Shown: positions 11,076 through 20,476 of the stretch, one piece after another | How the letters are laid out: every line of letters starts with the position of its first letter | How positions within the stretch are numbered: the first letter of the stretch is position 1 | From: Pseudorhodoplanes sinuspersici | GTDB lineage: Bacteria; Pseudomonadota; Alphaproteobacteria; Rhizobiales; Xanthobacteraceae | Direction: 5' to 3' | NCBI RefSeq assembly: GCF_002119765.1 | Contig: NZ_CP021112.1 | Span: 5,388,501-5,452,500, forward strand | Length of the DNA: 64,000 bases | The notes under the pieces: model-generated | Database searches by the model: none | Told to the model about the DNA's origin: nothing | What the model saw: only the letters and a program-made list of their open reading frames with translations | Position numbers and translations under genes: made by a program

Positions 11076-11771
11076 TCAATTTTGCCCGCGGAAGCCGGTC
11101 GCAAACACATATAATTCAGCGGAATCGGCCCGGCTGGCCGCGGGTTTGATGTGTTTGACGCTCGAAAAGCTGCGTTTTAGAAGGCTTAAAAGCTCTCCCT
11201 CGGTGCCGCCCTGCAACACCTTGGCAAGGAAAACGCCACCCGGATTCAATATCTCCGTCGCGAATTCCGCCGCCGCTTCGACCAGTCCCATGATCTTGAG
11301 ATGATCGGTTTTGCGATGGCCGGTGGCATTGGCGGCCATATCGGACAAGACGATATCGGCCTTGCCGCCGAGCTTCTCTTTCAGAATGTCCGGCGCATCC
11401 GGATCGAGAAAGTCGAGCAGCAGACTGTCGACACCGGGGATCGCATCCATCTCCAGGATGTCGATGGCGATCACGCGGCCTTTGCCTTCGGTCGCACCAA
11501 CGCGCCTGGCGGCGATCTGACTCCAGCCGCCGGGCGCCGCGCCAAGATCGACCACGCGCGCGCCGGGTTTCAGGAAGCGATACTTGTCGTCGATCTCGGT
11601 AAGCTTGTAGACCGCACGCGAGCGATAGCCTTCGCGTTTGGCGCGCGCGACATAGGGATCGTTGAGTTGACGCTCGAGCCAGAGCTTCGACGACAGCGAC
11701 CGGCTTTTTCCGGTCTTCACTCGCGTCTTCAGTTCACGCTCGCCACCGCTGCTGCTGCGTGGACCTTTCAC
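11076..11771 (-). CDS. rlmE: 23S rRNA 2'-O-uridine methyltransferase RlmE (FtsJ)
   Basis: 231 residues from a GTG at 11771. The frame is open to 11906, but that part lies inside ppx. Family features are the SAM site [11 protein letters not shown] (about 75-85), [18 protein letters not shown] with the catalytic aspartate, and the K-D-K-E tetrad including KVLQGG. It methylates U2552 in the 23S A-loop, a late step of 50S assembly. The start GTG overlaps the ppx TGA stop in the four bases GTGA (11768-11771), so the genes are translationally coupled, with ppx first. Confidence 0.96.
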   Translation of the reverse strand: MKGPRSSSGGERELKTRVKTGKSRSLSSKLWLERQLNDPYVARAKREGYRSRAVYKLTEIDDKYRFLKPGARVVDLGAAPGGWSQIAARRVGATEGKGRVIAIDILEMDAIPGVDSLLLDFLDPDAPDILKEKLGGKADIVLSDMAANATGHRKTDHLKIMGLVEAAAEFATEILNPGGVFLAKVLQGGTEGELLSLLKRSFSSVKHIKPAASRADSAELYVFATGFRGQN

Positions 11772-12916
11772 GAAACCACACTCGCTTCGCGCCAGATGCC
11801 GTCGGTTCGCATCATCTGCACCAGCATGCCTTCGCGCAAACCGCGATCGGCAACACGCAACCGTGCACTCGGAAAGGCGCGGCGGATGGCTTCGAGAATG
11901 GCGCAACCGGCGAGTACGAGATCAGCACGCTCCGCTCCGATACACGCATTGTCGACGCGCTCGTCATAAGACATGGTCAGCAGCCGATCCATGACGTCGC
12001 TGACTTCGGCGTCCATCATCCAGCAGCCATCGACTCTCCTCCGGTCGTAGCGCCGCAAACCGAGATGCACGCCGGCAATCGTCGTCACCGTTCCGGAAGT
12101 CCCGAGCAGATGCATCGCACAGGAATGAGCCGAAGCATGCTCGCGGACGAAGTCCGACATATGGGCCGTGACTTCCTCGACCATCGTTTCGAAGATCTTG
12201 CGTGTGACGACGACACCGCCATGGCGCTCGGCCAGTGTCACGACCCCGACCGGCAGCGACACCCAACCGCGCACATCCGGCTGAGGCGGACCTTGATGAC
12301 ACGCATGCGAGCGGCCGAGCTTGGCGATCTCCGACGAACCGCCGCCGATATCGAACAGAATAGCCCCATCCGAATCCGGATCGACCAGGGGCGTACACCC
12401 GATCGCCGCCAGCATGGCCTCGGTTTCCCGATCGACGATCTCCAGTGCGATGCCGACGTCTTCGCGCACACGATCAAGAAAAGCGACGCCGTTCTCGGCG
12501 AGGCGGCAGGCCTCGGTGGCGATCAGGCGCATGCGGGTGACACCACGGTTGCGCATCTTGTCGCGGCAGATCGAGAGCACCTCGATGGCGCGGGTGATGG
12601 CCGGCTCGCCGATCCGGCCGGAGGTGGTGATTCCCTCGCCCAGCCGGATGATGCGGGAAAAAGCATCGACCACACGGAAGCCGTCCTGGGTCGCGCGCGC
12701 CACCAGCAGACGGCAATTGTTGGTACCGAGATCCAGCGCGGCATAGGTCGGGCCGCAAAGATCAGCACCGGCCGTGGAAAACTCCACGCGTCCGTCACGA
12801 GACGTCTGCACCTGGGGCGAGCCTCGATCCCCCCGGTAACCGAACCTGTGCGCAGGATCGACCAGCGCTCGGTCACGCGCGGGATCGAGGCCGGTCGCCC
12901 GCACCTCGTCATTCAT
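11768..12916 (-). CDS. Ppx/GppA-family phosphatase
   Basis: 382 residues from ATG 12916. An upstream in-frame extension to 13042 lacks family similarity. The actin-like ATPase fold shows the phosphate-1 loop ([15 protein letters not shown]), the catalytic acidic region ([11 protein letters not shown]) and phosphate-2 ([11 protein letters not shown]). Members are exopolyphosphatases or guanosine pentaphosphate phosphohydrolases. At this short length, lacking the C-terminal HD-like domain of long Ppx, it is closer to the GppA-like short form. The overlap with rlmE links the pair in one transcript, an arrangement frequent in alphaproteobacteria as I recall it. Confidence 0.92.
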   Translation of the reverse strand: MNDEVRATGLDPARDRALVDPAHRFGYRGDRGSPQVQTSRDGRVEFSTAGADLCGPTYAALDLGTNNCRLLVARATQDGFRVVDAFSRIIRLGEGITTSGRIGEPAITRAIEVLSICRDKMRNRGVTRMRLIATEACRLAENGVAFLDRVREDVGIALEIVDRETEAMLAAIGCTPLVDPDSDGAILFDIGGGSSEIAKLGRSHACHQGPPQPDVRGWVSLPVGVVTLAERHGGVVVTRKIFETMVEEVTAHMSDFVREHASAHSCAMHLLGTSGTVTTIAGVHLGLRRYDRRRVDGCWMMDAEVSDVMDRLLTMSYDERVDNACIGAERADLVLAGCAILEAIRRAFPSARLRVADRGLREGMLVQMMRTDGIWREASVVS

Positions 12917-13126
12917 CAAGCTCGTCCTGCCGCGCTTTCGCCCTGAGACCCTGTTTCGGGGCGCTCCGGCGGCTTTGTGTTCAAAGTTCGGGCAAAGTCT
13001 AGAGAGAGGCGGCAGGCCTTGCAACCAATGGGAAACAGGCATGCCAAAGGCCGTTCTTGTGGCTGGGAGGCCGGACCTTTATCTCCCGACAACCTCCTGT
13101 CATCCCCCCGTGTCACCGAAGGCCGC

Positions 13127-15520
13127 ATGAACATTCGCGAAAAAGCCCCGCAATCGACGAATTTGGATCAGGATGGGTCCCAAGATTGGCACCTTGCCAA
13201 GTTCGGGGTCGGCCAGCCGGTCTTGCGCAATGAGGACCCGACGCTGGTCCAGGGGCATGGCCGCTACACCGACGACATTAACCTCGCCGAGCAAGTTTAT
13301 GCGGTGATCGTGCGCTCGCCCTATGGGCATGGGATCGTGAATGGCATCGATACCGAGGCGGCAAAGGCCCTGCCCGGTGTCCTCGGAGTCTATACGGCCG
13401 CCGATCTTGCCGGTTACGGCACCCTGAAATGCCTCACACCGTTCAAAAACCGTGACGGCTCGGCGATGAAGGTCCCGGCGCGTTACGCGCTGGCGGACAA
13501 GAAGGTGCGTTTCGTCGGCGATCCGGTGGCTTTCGTTGTCGCCGAAACGGCCGCGCAGGCGCGCGATGCCGCCGAAGCCGTCGTGCTCGATATCGATCCC
13601 CTGCCCGCGGTGACGCTGGCCAGCGCCGCCACGCAGCCGGACGCCCCGCAATTGTTCGATGACGTGCCGGGCAATGTCGCGCTCGATTATCACTATGGCG
13701 ACAGCGACAAGGTTGCCGAGGCTTTCGCGCAAGCGGCACATGTCACACGGCTGTCGCTCCGCAATACCCGTCTTGTCGTTGCGCCGATGGAGCCGCGCGC
13801 GGCGATCGGCGAATACGACTCGGCCGCCAACCACTGGACCTTGCATTCGCAAAGTCAGGGCGTGTTCGGCATGCGGGGCCAACTCGCCAATATTCTTGGT
13901 GCAGAACCGGACAAGGTGCGCGTGCTGACCGGCAATGTCGGCGGCTCGTTCGGCATGAAGGCGCAAGCCTACCCCGAATATATCTGCATCCTGCACGCGG
14001 CCCGGCAACTCGGGCGTCCTGTGAAATGGACCGATGACCGGTCCGGCTCATTCGTGTCGGACGCGCACGGACGCGACCACGAAATCGATCTCGAACTGGC
14101 ACTCGACAAGGACGGGCACTTCCTGGCGATCCGGGCGTCAAGCCTTGGCAACATGGGCGGGTTTATGGCGGCTGTTGCGCCGATCCCGGCCACAACCAAC
14201 ATCGTCAAGAATATCGCCAGCGTCTACCGCACGCCGCTGATCGAAATGTCGGCCAAGTGCGTTTTCACCAATACGACGCAGGTCACCGCCTATCGCGGTG
14301 CGGGCCGCCCGGAAGGCAACTACTACATGGAGCGGCTGATTGACACCGCCGCTGCCGAGATGGGCATCGATCGCCTCGAATTGCGTCGCCGCAATCATAT
14401 CGCGCCGTCGCAGATCCCCTATGCCGCTTCGTCCGGCATGACTTACGACAGCGGCGACTTCCCCGCGCTGTTCGAGGAGACGCAGAAGATCGCCGACATG
14501 GCCGGTTTCGAGGCCCGCAAGCGCGACAGCGCGGCGCGTGGCAAGCTGCGCGGCATCGGCATCGGCTCGTTCCTTGAAGTCACCGCCCCTCCCAGCAAGG
14601 AAATGGGTGGCATCCGTTTCGAAGCCAATGGCGATGTCACGATCATCACCGGCACGCTCGATTACGGGCAAGGTCACGCGACCCCCTTTGCGCAAGTGCT
14701 CTCGCGCTCGCTCGGCATTCCGTTCGAACGCATCCGCCTCGTTCAAGGTGACAGCGATCAATTGATCGCCGGCGGCGGCACCGGTGGTTCACGCTCCATC
14801 ACGGCGAGTGGCGCTGCGATTGTCGAAGCGTCAGCCATCGTGATCGACAAGGGCAAGGCGATCGCCTCGCATGTCCTCGAAGCATCGCCCGGCGATATCG
14901 AATTCGCCGACGGCCGTTTCACCATCGCCGGGACCGACCGCTCGATCGGCATCATGGAGCTGGCCGAGAAGCTGCGTTCCGGGCTGAAGCTGCCGGAAGG
15001 TACGCCGCAGACGCTCGATGTCAGCCACACGTTCAATGGCGCTCCATCGGCCTTTCCAAATGGATGCCATATCTGCGAAGTGGAAATCGATCCGGAGACC
15101 GGTGCAACCGAAGTCGTGAAATATTCGTCAGTCAACGATTTCGGCACGATCATCAATCCGCTGCTGGTGGAAGGCCAGGTGCACGGCGGCGTCATCCAGG
15201 GCATTGGCCAGGCGCTGATGGAAAACGCGGTGTACGACGAGGACGGTCAATTGTTGACCGGCTCGTTCCAGGACTATGCGATGCCGCGCGCCAAGAGCTC
15301 GCCGGCCATCGGCTTCGTCAGCCATCCCGTCCCGGCAACCACCAATCCGCTCGGCACCAAGGGCTGCGGCGAAGCCGGCTGCGCCGGCGCCTTGGTCTGC
15401 GTGATGAATGCGGTTGTCGATGCTCTATCGGTTTACGGCATCCGCCATCTCGATATGCCGGCCTCCCCGTCGCGGGTGTGGGCAGCGATCCAGGCGGCGA
15501 AGCAACCGAAAGCGGCGTAA
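13127..15520 (+). CDS. Molybdenum hydroxylase large subunit, form-II CoxL-like (xanthine dehydrogenase family)
   Basis: 797 residues from ATG 13127. An open extension to 12977 overlaps the divergent promoter region and has no domain similarity. N-terminal aldehyde oxidase/xanthine dehydrogenase a/b hammerhead domain (about 30-150), then the molybdopterin-binding domain. The active-site loop reads AYRGAGR (near residue 388), the signature of form-II CoxL-like proteins rather than true CO dehydrogenase (AYXCSFR). The catalytic glutamate is present in KGCGEAGC (near residue 747). Such subunits normally work with an FAD-binding medium and a 2Fe-2S small subunit. Neither is next to it: the neighbours are ppx and metZ. 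Substrate unknown; probably an aldehyde or N-heterocycle. Confidence 0.92.
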   Translation: MNIREKAPQSTNLDQDGSQDWHLAKFGVGQPVLRNEDPTLVQGHGRYTDDINLAEQVYAVIVRSPYGHGIVNGIDTEAAKALPGVLGVYTAADLAGYGTLKCLTPFKNRDGSAMKVPARYALADKKVRFVGDPVAFVVAETAAQARDAAEAVVLDIDPLPAVTLASAATQPDAPQLFDDVPGNVALDYHYGDSDKVAEAFAQAAHVTRLSLRNTRLVVAPMEPRAAIGEYDSAANHWTLHSQSQGVFGMRGQLANILGAEPDKVRVLTGNVGGSFGMKAQAYPEYICILHAARQLGRPVKWTDDRSGSFVSDAHGRDHEIDLELALDKDGHFLAIRASSLGNMGGFMAAVAPIPATTNIVKNIASVYRTPLIEMSAKCVFTNTTQVTAYRGAGRPEGNYYMERLIDTAAAEMGIDRLELRRRNHIAPSQIPYAASSGMTYDSGDFPALFEETQKIADMAGFEARKRDSAARGKLRGIGIGSFLEVTAPPSKEMGGIRFEANGDVTIITGTLDYGQGHATPFAQVLSRSLGIPFERIRLVQGDSDQLIAGGGTGGSRSITASGAAIVEASAIVIDKGKAIASHVLEASPGDIEFADGRFTIAGTDRSIGIMELAEKLRSGLKLPEGTPQTLDVSHTFNGAPSAFPNGCHICEVEIDPETGATEVVKYSSVNDFGTIINPLLVEGQVHGGVIQGIGQALMENAVYDEDGQLLTGSFQDYAMPRAKSSPAIGFVSHPVPATTNPLGTKGCGEAGCAGALVCVMNAVVDALSVYGIRHLDMPASPSRVWAAIQAAKQPKAA

Positions 15521-15590
15521 AGGCCGGTCTCAAACGGAGGACCGATTGTCTTGACGCCGTTTATGCGCGGGCGTAAGAGCAAATTCGATC

Positions 15591-15650
15591 CGTGGTCAAT
15601 TTGAGCCGGCCGGCTTGCAGCCACGTAAAACAACTCGCTAAAAGGCCGGG
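15591..15650 (+). ncRNA. SAM-II riboswitch (metA-type) controlling metZ
   Basis: The segment fits the SAM-II aptamer closely. P1 pairs CGTGGT (15591-15596) with GCCACG (15620-15625). The conserved ATTTGA box follows, and the CTTGCAGCCACGTAAA block and GCTAAAA (15637-15643) are present. The pseudoknot pairs CCGGCC (15606-15611) perfectly with GGCCGG (15644-15649). SAM-II elements bind S-adenosylmethionine and repress methionine biosynthesis genes in Alphaproteobacteria, which matches the downstream metZ. The pseudoknot strand is also part of an alternative hairpin with 15661-15667, tying ligand binding to the terminator. Confidence 0.93.
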
Positions 15651-15660
15651 GACACGTGTG

Positions 15661-15691
15661 CCCGGCCCGGAATTTCCGGCCGGGATTTTTT
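15661..15691 (+). terminator. Riboswitch-controlled transcription terminator of metZ
   Basis: Arms CCCGGCCCGG (15661-15670) and CCGGCCGGG (15676-15684), one bulged base, five-base loop, then ATTTTTT. The left arm can instead pair with GGCCGGG at 15644-15650 (antiterminator), which the SAM-bound pseudoknot would sequester. Predicted effect: SAM bound, terminator formed, metZ off. Confidence 0.85.
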
Positions 15692-15771
15692 ATGCCCAGC
15701 GCATGAAATGTCATGCGCGAACGTGAAAAGAGCACGTCCGTCGTGTTCAAGTTCGAAAGAGGAAGCCCGCG

Positions 15772-16953
15772 ATGACGCAGCGTAAATACCGGCCCGAAAC
15801 CCGCCTCGTTCAATCCTCGATCCTGCGCTCGCAATTCGGTGAAACATCCGAGGCGCTGTTTCTCACACAAGGCTATGTCTACGAAAACTCTGCGCAGGCC
15901 GAAGCCCGCTTCAAGGGCGAAAGCCCGGGCTTTCAATATTCGCGCTTCGGCAATCCGACGGTGCGCATGTTCGAACAGCGCATGGCCGATTTCGAAGGCG
16001 CCGAAGATGCGCGCGCGACGGCGACCGGCATGGCGGCGGTGACGCTGGCGCTGATGGGACAGGTCAGAGCCGGCGACCATATCGTTTCGTCACGGGCGCT
16101 GTTCGGATCGTGCCTTTATGTCGTGGAAGAATTGCTGCCGCGTTTCGGTGTGACGTCGACGCTGGTCGACGGCACCGACCTCAATCAATGGAAGAATGCT
16201 GTCCGTCCGAACACCAAGACGTTTTTCATGGAGACGCCCTCCAACCCAACGCTGGAAGTGATCGACATCGCCGCGGTCGCCAAGATCGCGCACGAGGCTG
16301 GCGCGACGGTGACCGTGGACAATGTCTTTTCCACTCCGCTGTGGCAGAGCCCGCTCGCGCTTGGCGCCGATTGCGTCGTCTATTCCACGACCAAACATAT
16401 CGATGGTCAGGGCCGCTGCCTTGGCGGCGTGGTGCTCGGCTCCAACAAATTCATTCAGGACAACATCCACAACTTGCACCGCCAGACCGGGCCCTCGATG
16501 TCGCCCTTCAATGCCTGGGTGATGCTGAAGGGCCTTGAGACGTTGGCTGTGCGCGTGCGCCGGCAGACCGATTCCGCCGCGGCTGTCGCCGTCGCCCTGC
16601 ACAATCATCCCAAGATTTCCCGGCTGATCTATCCCGGCCGGCCCGACCATCCGCAGGCCGAGATCATCCAGCGGCAGATGAAAGGCGGCTCGACGCTGGT
16701 CGCCTTCGAGGTCAAAGGCGGCAAGGATGCGGCCTTCCGCGTACAGGACGCGCTGCAGCTCGTGCGCATCTCCAACAATCTCGGTGATGCCAAGAGCCTG
16801 ATCACCCATCCGGCCACGACGACGCATCAGCGCATCACGCCGCAGGCGCGCGCCGATCTCGGCATCTCGGACGGCTTCCTGCGCCTTTCGGTCGGCCTGG
16901 AGCATCCCGACGACATCATGGAAGATTTGCTCGCAGCGCTCGACAAGGCTTAA
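15772..16953 (+). CDS. metZ: O-succinylhomoserine sulfhydrylase
   Basis: 393 residues, start ATG 15772 with GAGGA eight bases upstream. A PLP-dependent Cys/Met metabolism enzyme that makes homocysteine from O-succinylhomoserine and sulfide. Family features: YSRFGNPT near the N-terminus, the SSRALFGS phosphate-binding region, and the PLP-lysine motif YSTTKHIDGQGR. The specific HIDGQGR form favours MetZ over cystathionine gamma-synthase and MetY. A SAM-II riboswitch with terminator precedes it, so high SAM should switch it off. Downstream there is a 50-base gap before the ligase at 17004, which is probably a separate function. Confidence 0.96.
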   Translation: MTQRKYRPETRLVQSSILRSQFGETSEALFLTQGYVYENSAQAEARFKGESPGFQYSRFGNPTVRMFEQRMADFEGAEDARATATGMAAVTLALMGQVRAGDHIVSSRALFGSCLYVVEELLPRFGVTSTLVDGTDLNQWKNAVRPNTKTFFMETPSNPTLEVIDIAAVAKIAHEAGATVTVDNVFSTPLWQSPLALGADCVVYSTTKHIDGQGRCLGGVVLGSNKFIQDNIHNLHRQTGPSMSPFNAWVMLKGLETLAVRVRRQTDSAAAVAVALHNHPKISRLIYPGRPDHPQAEIIQRQMKGGSTLVAFEVKGGKDAAFRVQDALQLVRISNNLGDAKSLITHPATTTHQRITPQARADLGISDGFLRLSVGLEHPDDIMEDLLAALDKA

Positions 16954-17003
16954 GCTTCCGGCGAATTGGAATTGAAGTCCCGCGAGCGACAGTGACGTGC
17001 CGG

Positions 17004-18863
17004 ATGCGACAGACATTGGCGGAAGACAACACGAGGCAGCTTCACGGCACGGACGTCGATTCCAAAAGCTATCCGTTCATACCGACACGTTTTGCCAGCC
17101 GCGCGCCGCTGGTCACGTATCGTGATGACGGCACAATCATTCTTGGCAATGCCATCGCGCCGCAATTGCCGGCCGCCCAGATGGGCGCGTTTCTCCGCCT
17201 TTACGCAGACAAGACGCCGGATGCGGTATTCCTCGCCGAGCGGCGGGCCGGTGCAAGTGGCGTCGAATGGGATCGTCGCACCTACAGTGAGATTCGGCGG
17301 GACGTTGATGCGGTTTCGCAATGGCTGATCAATCAGGGCAATAGCAACGCCCGGCCGATTGCCGTCCTCAGTCACAACTCCATCAGACATGCCATTCTGC
17401 AACTCGCCGCCATGCAGATCGGCGTGCCCGTGCTCGCCTTGTCGCCCGCCTATTCATTAATGTCGCGGGACCACCAGAAGCTCATCCGGCTGATCGAACA
17501 GTTTCAGCCGAGCCATATCTTCGTGGAGGACACGAAGGCTTTCGCAGCGGCGCTGCAACGGCTGGCCGATCTCGAGAACCGTCTGATCGTTGGCGCACCT
17601 TCGCCGGAATTCTCCCACGCCACAACCTTCGACACGTTGACATCGACACCCGCAGGCCCGGATGTCGAGGATCGTTTCGCAAAAGTCACGCCGGACAGCG
17701 TTGCCCGCATCATGCTGACCTCCGGCTCCACCGGCGATCCCAAAGGCGTCATCGTCACGCAACGCATGATGATGGCTGTGGCCGAGGGCTTTGCCTCGGT
17801 CTGGCCGTTCCTGCTGGGCCGGCCGCCGGTGATGGTCGATTGGCTGCCCTGGAATCATACGGCCGGCGCCAACGCGACCTTCAACCTGATCCTGCGCGCC
17901 GGCGGCTCACTCTACATCGACGACGGCAAGCCAACGCCAAACGGCATCGGCCGCTCGGTGGAGAATCTGCGCTCGGTCGCTCCGACGCTGATGTTCAATG
18001 TGCCGAGCGCCTATGACGCGCTGATCCCGCAGTTGGAACAGGATACGGATTTCGCCAGACATCTGTTGTCCGACATGGACCTCCTGCTCTACGCCGCCGC
18101 AGGCTTGCCACAGAATCTGTGGGATCGTCTCGAGCGATTGTCGATCGCCGTGCGCGGCGCGCGCATTCCCATCGTCTCCTCGCTGGGCTCAACCGAAACG
18201 GCGTCACCGGCGACACTCGGATGGTGGGGCACCGGCGCGTCTGCTTCGCTCGGCCTTCCCATCCCCGGCATCGAGGCCAAGCTGATCAAGCTCAATGACG
18301 ACGATATGGAGGTGCGCTTCCGTGGCATCGGCATCACGCCCGGCTACTGGAACGATCCTGTGGCCACGCGCAACGCCTTCGACGAAGAAGGTTTTCTGAA
18401 GATCGGCGATGCGGTGCGCCTCTCCGATCCGGACGATATTTCCGCAGGGCTGTCCTATCACGGGCGTCTGTCAGAAAACTTCAAGCTGACCACCGGGACA
18501 TGGGTGATCGCAGGTCTTCTGCGCCTCGATCTGATCAAGGCTTGCGAGCCTTATATGCAGGATGCGGTGATCGTCGGCGAGAACCGGAGTGACATCGGCA
18601 TTCTCGTCATTCCGAATCCCAATGCGGATTGCGCGACATTATCCGAGGCGCTACGCGCTAAAATCGAGGCCCACAATGCGCGTGAGGCGGGCAGCAGCCG
18701 CAGGATCGCAAGAGCGATGATCATGACCGAGCCGCCCGACATCGACGCCGGCGAAATCACCGATAAAGGCTATCTCAATCAGCGCCGGATCATCGAGCGC
18801 CGCAAGACGCTGATCAAGGCGCTTTACAGCGAAGCGCCGCATCAGCCGGTCATGCTGTTTTAA
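17004..18863 (+). CDS. Acyl/aryl-CoA synthetase, feruloyl-CoA synthase-like
   Basis: 619 residues from ATG 17004; a GTG at 16992 would add four. An adenylate-forming enzyme with the phosphate-binding loop LTSGSTGDPKGV, a YAAAGLPQ region, SSLGSTETASP and the hinge/ribose motif around KIGDAVRLSDP. It joins a carboxylate to CoA through an acyl-AMP. Length, WLPWNHTAGAN and the DADEGFLKIGDA-like hinge are typical of long feruloyl-CoA synthases. The lysine near the C-terminus (GEITDKGYLNQ) is the adenylation lysine. No enoyl-CoA hydratase is adjacent. The next gene, an amidohydrolase 44 bases on, suggests an aromatic acid pathway. Substrate uncertain. Confidence 0.85.
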   Translation: MRQTLAEDNTRQLHGTDVDSKSYPFIPTRFASRAPLVTYRDDGTIILGNAIAPQLPAAQMGAFLRLYADKTPDAVFLAERRAGASGVEWDRRTYSEIRRDVDAVSQWLINQGNSNARPIAVLSHNSIRHAILQLAAMQIGVPVLALSPAYSLMSRDHQKLIRLIEQFQPSHIFVEDTKAFAAALQRLADLENRLIVGAPSPEFSHATTFDTLTSTPAGPDVEDRFAKVTPDSVARIMLTSGSTGDPKGVIVTQRMMMAVAEGFASVWPFLLGRPPVMVDWLPWNHTAGANATFNLILRAGGSLYIDDGKPTPNGIGRSVENLRSVAPTLMFNVPSAYDALIPQLEQDTDFARHLLSDMDLLLYAAAGLPQNLWDRLERLSIAVRGARIPIVSSLGSTETASPATLGWWGTGASASLGLPIPGIEAKLIKLNDDDMEVRFRGIGITPGYWNDPVATRNAFDEEGFLKIGDAVRLSDPDDISAGLSYHGRLSENFKLTTGTWVIAGLLRLDLIKACEPYMQDAVIVGENRSDIGILVIPNPNADCATLSEALRAKIEAHNAREAGSSRRIARAMIMTEPPDIDAGEITDKGYLNQRRIIERRKTLIKALYSEAPHQPVMLF

Positions 18864-18907
18864 GAACTGAACCACGTTACAACAGGCACAGCGCGCAGTC
18901 ACACATC

Positions 18908-19783
18908 ATGCTTGATCTCGACAACATCGTTGCCATCGACATCCACACTCACGCCGAGGGCCCTTGCGGCACCCACACCTGGGAAGACGGCGCGGAACTG
19001 CGCGAAGGCATGAAGGCCTATTTCAAGCAGGACCTCTGGGCGCCGACGATCCCTGAAATCGCCGACTATTATCGTCAGCGCAAGATCGCGCTCGTCATCT
19101 TCCAGGTCGATTGCGAGCACCATCTCGGCATCCGGCGCTACAGCAACGAAGAAGTTGCGCGGCTCGCCAACGAGAATTCCGACATCATGATCCCGTTCGC
19201 CTCGATCGACCCGCACAAGGGCAAACTGGGCGCACGGGAAGCGCGGCGGCTCGTCGAGGAGTTCGGCGTTCAGGGATTCAAGTTTCATCCTTCGCAACAG
19301 GGCTTCTATCCGCACGACCGCATGGCCTATCCGCTCTATGAGGCGATCCAGGAAAGCGGCAAGCCGGCGCTCTTTCATACAGGCCAGACCGGCGTCGGAT
19401 CGGGCATGCGCGGCGGCTATGGCATCAAGCTGGAATATTCCAACCCGATCCATCTCGATCAGGTCGCCATCGATTTTCCCGATATGAAGATCGTGATGGC
19501 GCACCCGTCCTTCCCCTGGCAGGAGGAAGCGCTGGCGGTCGCGCAGCACAAGCCCAACGTCTATATCGACCTGTCGGGCTGGTCGCCGAAATACTTTCCG
19601 CCGATCCTCGTTCGCTATGCCAACTCGCTGCTCAAGCACAAGGTGCTGTTCGGATCGGATTTTCCGGCCATCACCCCGGACCGCTGGCTGGCCGATTTCG
19701 AGGCCATCGACATCAAGCCGGAAGTGCGGCCGCTGATCCTGAAGGAAAACGCCATCGGGCTGCTGGGATTGCGGTCGCGATAG
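18908..19783 (+). CDS. Amidohydrolase-family protein (Amidohydro_2 type)
   Basis: 291 residues. It has the metal-binding HTH motif at residues 13-15 (DIHTHAEG), a mid-chain FKFHPSQQG, a histidine in HTGQTG, MAHPSFPW, and the terminal GSDFP aspartate. This is the TIM-barrel set of the family containing resorcylate/ACMS decarboxylases and related hydrolases. It probably acts as a metal-dependent decarboxylase or hydrolase of a ring-derived acid. It lies 44 bases after the CoA ligase on the same strand, so cotranscription is likely. A 14-bp palindrome (GATTCGATCGAATC, 19783-19796) covers the last base of its stop codon and the bases just after. Exact reaction unknown. Confidence 0.85.
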   Translation: MLDLDNIVAIDIHTHAEGPCGTHTWEDGAELREGMKAYFKQDLWAPTIPEIADYYRQRKIALVIFQVDCEHHLGIRRYSNEEVARLANENSDIMIPFASIDPHKGKLGAREARRLVEEFGVQGFKFHPSQQGFYPHDRMAYPLYEAIQESGKPALFHTGQTGVGSGMRGGYGIKLEYSNPIHLDQVAIDFPDMKIVMAHPSFPWQEEALAVAQHKPNVYIDLSGWSPKYFPPILVRYANSLLKHKVLFGSDFPAITPDRWLADFEAIDIKPEVRPLILKENAIGLLGLRSR

Positions 19784-19932
19784 ATTCGATCGAATCGATC
19801 CAAAGTCATTAATCGGATCGTTTCTCATGGCATTGGAGCATGACGCCGCCCGCCGACCGTTTCGCCACTGTTTTCGGGTTATGCCCGGAGGAACGGGCGC
19901 AGATGCTTGGCGTTCTTCCGCTGGAGGTGTCC

Positions 19933-20103
19933 ATGAAACAGCGCCCGTTGTCCGAAAACCGCGACCACCTCAAGACTGAGGATGAGATGCAGCGGGAGAT
20001 CCTCGGCCCGCGTGGCGTCCCCGGCGAACCGGACCCCGCCCGCATGACGCCACAACAAAGGAAGAACACGCCAAAGGATATCGACGACGGTCATACCGCC
20101 TGA
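19933..20103 (+). CDS. Small hypothetical protein
   Basis: 56 residues from ATG 19933, chosen because GGAGGT lies six bases upstream. An earlier in-frame start at 19840 has no such site. The protein is charged and rich in proline and glutamate near its middle (EILGPRGVPGEPDPARMTP), with no membrane segment or cysteine. Family not recognised. It is probably soluble and partly disordered. Confidence 0.5.
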   Translation: MKQRPLSENRDHLKTEDEMQREILGPRGVPGEPDPARMTPQQRKNTPKDIDDGHTA

Positions 20104-20187
20104 AGTTGCCCTCAAATCGGGGAACGCATCACCTCCGAAGGCGTTATGCCCCTTCTAGGGGGACCACCAATCCAAAACACAGGCCTG

Positions 20188-20373
20188 ATGAAACAACACG
20201 CGTTGTATGGATTTCTTTGCGCCGCCTGCGGCCGATGCCTTGAGGAACTTCCGGCATGGCAGCTTGGCAAGGAACGCTTCTATTGCGGCGTGATCTGCAA
20301 GGAGGCCGACGAATTCGCGCAGGCACCCGCAAGGCCGGATCCGGTGGCCGAGCCCCGCCGGAAGGCGTCCTGA
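20188..20373 (+). CDS. Small CxxC zinc-ribbon-like protein
   Basis: 61 residues from ATG 20188; an ATG at 20146 would give 75. It carries paired cysteines CAACGRC then, 18 residues on, YCGVIC, a spacing that fits a zinc ribbon. The tail is proline- and arginine-rich. No larger domain is visible, so it could be a small regulatory or RNA-binding zinc protein. Function unknown. tRNA-Gln follows about 100 bases later. Confidence 0.55.
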   Translation: MKQHALYGFLCAACGRCLEELPAWQLGKERFYCGVICKEADEFAQAPARPDPVAEPRRKAS

Positions 20374-20476
20374 ACCCCCTTAATAGGTATTTGAAATACC
20401 CCGCCGCCCCGTATATGTATCGCCGATTCCGGCGTGCCTGGGACGTGCCTTCGGCGCGCTCCTGGGGATGCTTCTT

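Noticed and set aside
13098-13117. TGTCAT and TGTCAC pair upstream of the CoxL-like gene as a Pho box
   Set aside because: The two units are 13 bp apart rather than 11, so they lack PhoB phasing.
15699-15716. GCATGA/TCATGC hairpin between the riboswitch terminator and metZ
   Set aside because: Too short and not followed by a T-run; no role could be argued.
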